DNA from: Paraspadella gotoi
Lineage: Eukaryota; Chaetognatha
Assembly (NCBI GenBank): GCA_051294375.1
Contig: CM119271.1
Coordinates: 11,548,185 to 11,612,184, forward strand
Reading direction: 5' to 3'
DNA length: 64,000 nucleotides
In this document: in pieces, positions 56,538-64,000 of the stretch
How the letters are laid out: each line of letters opens with the position of its first letter
How positions within the stretch are numbered: position 1 is the stretch's first letter
Program-made: the position numbers and the translations under genes
The notes under the pieces: generated by a model
What the model was told of the DNA's origin: nothing
What the model saw: only the letters and a program-made list of their open reading frames with translations
Databases searched by the model: none

Positions 56538-56905
56538 TTATCATCTTAAGTAAGCAGACTCCTGTCACCCACATTACAGTAAAGCCAGACAGGGATTTCC
56601 ATATGAAATCAAACGTGGAATTTTTATTTATCAGAAAATAGACAAGAAGAAAGACGGTGTCAGGATTTTGGACAGTAATCAAAGCAGAAACAGAGGCTAT
56701 TTATAATTGGGCAAGTGACGAAAGCCAGTTTCCTTCTTCGGAATCCTCCTCTTCCTCTTGCTGGAACCTATTGTTCCTTTTTCTGGTTTGGCTTTCCAAA
56801 AATCCCGTGTTCGAATCATTCCAGAATCCTTCTTCTCTCACGGATCCTCTTTCCTTAATCCTTTCCTCTGTTTCGCCGCGTTTTCATTTCATCTGTGATG
56901 AAATA
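56538..56905. mobile_element. About 365-bp insertion absent from the partner copy
   Basis: The flanks CGGTTTA and TAATTTTAAATTATTAC join directly in module F copy 2 (63078-63108), but are separated here by about 365 bp. The insert contains GTGTTCGAATC, a B-box-like word, and an open plus frame without recognisable domain. Candidate non-autonomous element; no clear target-site duplication. Confidence 0.45.
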
Positions 56906-57860
56906 TTTTAATTTTAAATTATTACTTATTTATTTTATTCTATCCCATCGGACAATTCCCCCCGTCGAGACGAAGGGACAATTGAAAAGGCTCGCAGTGA
57001 TTTTGAAAAATGAGACAAGTTTTAAACTCATTTGCAATATGACATGTTGAACTTAGAATCAAATTGATTTAAAATATTTATCCTATTTTTTTCCAACAAT
57101 TACAATCATCTAAACTATATTGTGCTAGTGATTTCTTACCAAATTCATGTATAAAATTTTAAGAAAATACTCTTAAGGAAAAGTAAAAGAAATCCAAAGG
57201 AAAAGATTCGATCTAGGATATACAAATTCGTTAAATTTCATTTGAGTCACGCCTACTTTTTGGTCCAACCCGCCCAACTCTGGCCACGCCTACCTCTCTT
57301 CCTTTCTTGTTTATTGCGAACATAGAAAGTCTCATTTCTTTCGAAAGATATTCTTCAGTTCTGCGGTCCATATGACGCGATTTAATGTAGCCGCAGTAGG
57401 CGATTCTCTTATTTTTTTTGCAAATGAAGAACTTTTTTATATTTTAAAGATCTCCATTTTTTTTTTAAATTCTTTACTTCATAGTCATTTCCACACCTTC
57501 TTTTCTCTTTTCCCACATTTTATTCAGTTTTTCTTCCACTTTCCAACTCTTTGTCAACTGCATAGCTCAGATTTGCTCAGCCGATGAAACTTTTATCTCC
57601 AATCGGTGACTTGTACCGTTTTGGCACTCATTGACTAATGTCATCAGCTAGTGACTACAAGATCCTACGTTTCATGCAACCGTTACCATTCCCATAATGA
57701 AGCGTGAGGCAAAAGCTATCTTGGGGCAAGGCGAACCCCGAGAAGTTGTTTCAGACTGAATCTGGAGAGCAAGGGTAGTCCTTTCATTGCTGCCAAAGAG
57801 GATGTAGAAGTCTTCTGCGCCACTTCTGTTTTTTTTCTAAAGTTTCTCCTTCTCTATCTG

Positions 57861-58713
57861 ACCGCAATACCTTCTCTCTTCGCTCCTCTACTCCTTCTCT
57901 TGCCCCTCCTCCCTCCTCTTCTCTTCCTCGCTCCTCTCCTCTCCTCCCTCTCGTTTCCCTTTCCATCTCCCCTCCTCTTCCCCCCCTCCTATTCCTCGCT
58001 CCTCGTCCTCTCCCCCTGATCTCCTATTCCCCCCTCTACTTCTCCTCCTCTCCTCTCCCCTTCCTCTTCCTCCTCACCCTCAATCTTCCCCTCCCCTCTC
58101 TCTTCTCCTCCCCTTCCACTTCCACCTCCTCCTCCCCCCATCCTATATCCCTCCCTCTTCCTCCCCTCCTCTTCCTCCTCACCCCTCTTTCCTTCTTCTT
58201 CCCATCCCCTCCTCCTCCCCTCCTCCCCCCTCTTCTCCTCTTCCCCCTCCCCCTCCCCTCCTCCTCTCTCCCAAGTTCCGCCTCCGAGAATCGATTGGAA
58301 TCCGAAGCGACCGTCTGTCCGGTGAAAAAAAGACGACGAGACGACACGACAATGACGACGATGATAATGACAGAGACGACCGATGTCCGATGACCGACGG
58401 ATGACGAACATTTTCTAAAATGACGACAAAGAGAGCAAATAAAATATTTAAGGATAAAGACAAAATTAAAATAACCAGTCAAATATATTTTTAATATAAA
58501 AATTATCAATTCCGAGACAAAAAAAGTAAAAAGAGAAAGAATTACAGAGAGGATTATAAACAATGGGTACGTTGGCGAGACGACACGGCGACGACGACGG
58601 AGGGAAATGGCGGGAGAGGAAATAAAAACGGTCGGGAAGTAAAACCTTCGTCATGAAGAATTTATTCCACGATGAAATCACTTTCTTGCATACAAGTATT
58701 GGTGCTTCTCTCT

Positions 58714-58779
<66 letters not shown>

Positions 58780-59345
58780 CTTCTCCTATCTCTCTCTGAT
58801 CGCTTTTCCTTTTATCCCTTTAAGTTATTTCATAGATTTTTTTCACCTCTCTATTTTTTTTTTTTATTTCTATTCGCGCGCGAAACAAAATGAACGTCTG
58901 CTAGTTTCGTCCGGATTGGATGATATTTTTCTGGCTTCTGATTGGCTGAAAAATTTTGCTGCTGATAATATTTTGGAGCTTTCGATCAGAAAATGAAAAT
59001 ATTGTTTGTCTTCTAAATGGTTTATTAAATTTTTTTCGGACCATCTTAATTGACTGACGGATTTCCTGGCTGAATTTTAAATTTAAATTGAACATTGGAT
59101 TTAAAAAAAAAAAGTAAAGCGAAATTAAAACAACAAACATGCTTCAAAACAAAAGTAGAAATAATATTTTTAAACAAAACTGGTCGGTCACGAATAAGAC
59201 GAGTACAATTTAAAAAAAATGAAAATCAATTTATTTTTACAACTCGACTGTTTTAGTCAGAATGGTGGTGACGGTAACAACGTCCGGGTTTTGACCAGAC
59301 GAACCAAAGATGGCGTCGCGTCGTCTAAATTCGAACCAGAGATTC
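57861..59345. other. Spacer between F copies: CT-rich and AT-rich DNA
   Basis: TCCTCCCCTCC pyrimidine-rich sequence runs 57860-58270, (CT)n lies at 58709-58775, the rest is AT-rich. Two GATTGG boxes at 58914 and 58940 flank a short AT-rich piece. No gene is seen. Confidence 0.7.
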
Positions 59346-59349
59346 TGGA

Positions 59350-64000
<4,651 letters not shown>

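Larger units (their letters stand above)
52085..57860. repeat. Module F, copy 1
   Basis: Direct copy of 59350-64000 with many single-base insertions. Contents in order: GAAAGGGAGGAAAGATAAAAG purine minisatellite (52090-52870, gaps at 52227-52236 and 52337-52361), GACCGACC repeats (53085-53120), a second purine minisatellite (53160-53735), TCG/TTG tracts (53810-54420), GGGAGA repeats (54475-54590), purine-rich (54960-55320), (GA)n (55430-55715), CACTCTTATCATTAAGT repeats (56030-56105), AT-rich and unique sequence to 57860. Confidence 0.88.

Overview
The window is a stretch of a large, microsatellite-choked animal genome. Split exons with GT/AG borders, an intron-hosted eukaryotic tRNA-Leu, a LINE with an APE-type endonuclease remnant and an extreme load of (GA)n/(CT)n, (CGA)n/(TCG)n, (CAA)n and (TTTTC)n repeats all point to a metazoan, most likely an invertebrate. 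The phylum cannot be fixed from the sequence. Most long open frames here are translations of simple repeats and are not genes.

1-19.1 kb: a nicotinic-acetylcholine-receptor-like (Cys-loop) gene lies on the minus strand. I recognise five exons: 18985-19086, 14617-14703, 5542-5703, 4657-4746 and 3323-3493. All are phase 0, and together they encode about 204 residues, essentially a whole ligand-binding domain. It has WxPD loop A, a 13-residue Cys-loop with FPFD, a loop-B tryptophan and the vicinal cysteines of alpha-type subunits. The signal peptide and the transmembrane half were not found; the latter should lie beyond base 1. A tRNA-Leu(AAG) sits in the last seen intron, a CpG-rich promoter-like island with a possible small nested gene in the second, and a 412-bp AT-rich imperfect palindrome in the first.

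19.1-23.4 kb: intergenic or upstream intronic sequence made of purine minisatellites, AT-rich DNA, and a 44-bp tandem pair carrying a CCCCGCGGGG palindrome and an E2F-like core.

23.4-46.7 kb: a mosaic of direct and inverted copies. Module A (23.4-25.9) recurs inverted at 33.7-36.6 and in part directly at 33.0-33.7. Module B (25.9-33.0) recurs directly at 37.8-42.6. Copy 1 of B carries a 2.8-kb 5'-truncated LINE that copy 2 lacks, a filled and empty site pair. Module C (42.6-43.5) recurs inverted at 44.9-46.0, and a short charged-protein reading frame recurs inverted (44.4-44.7 and 46.25-46.7).

46.7-52.1 kb: a series of short-unit minisatellites. 52.1-64 kb: module F (52.1-57.9) is repeated directly as F' (59.35 to the window end).

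The first copies of B and F carry scattered single-base insertions relative to their partners. The inverted copies are fold-backs, joins fall in (CT)n/(GA)n tracts, and assembly gaps are exactly 25 or 10 N. Much of 23-64 kb may therefore be noisy long-read gap filling, haplotypic duplication or missed-adapter palindromes rather than true genomic architecture. The receptor gene is the only clearly functional protein gene; I found no convincing new biological system.
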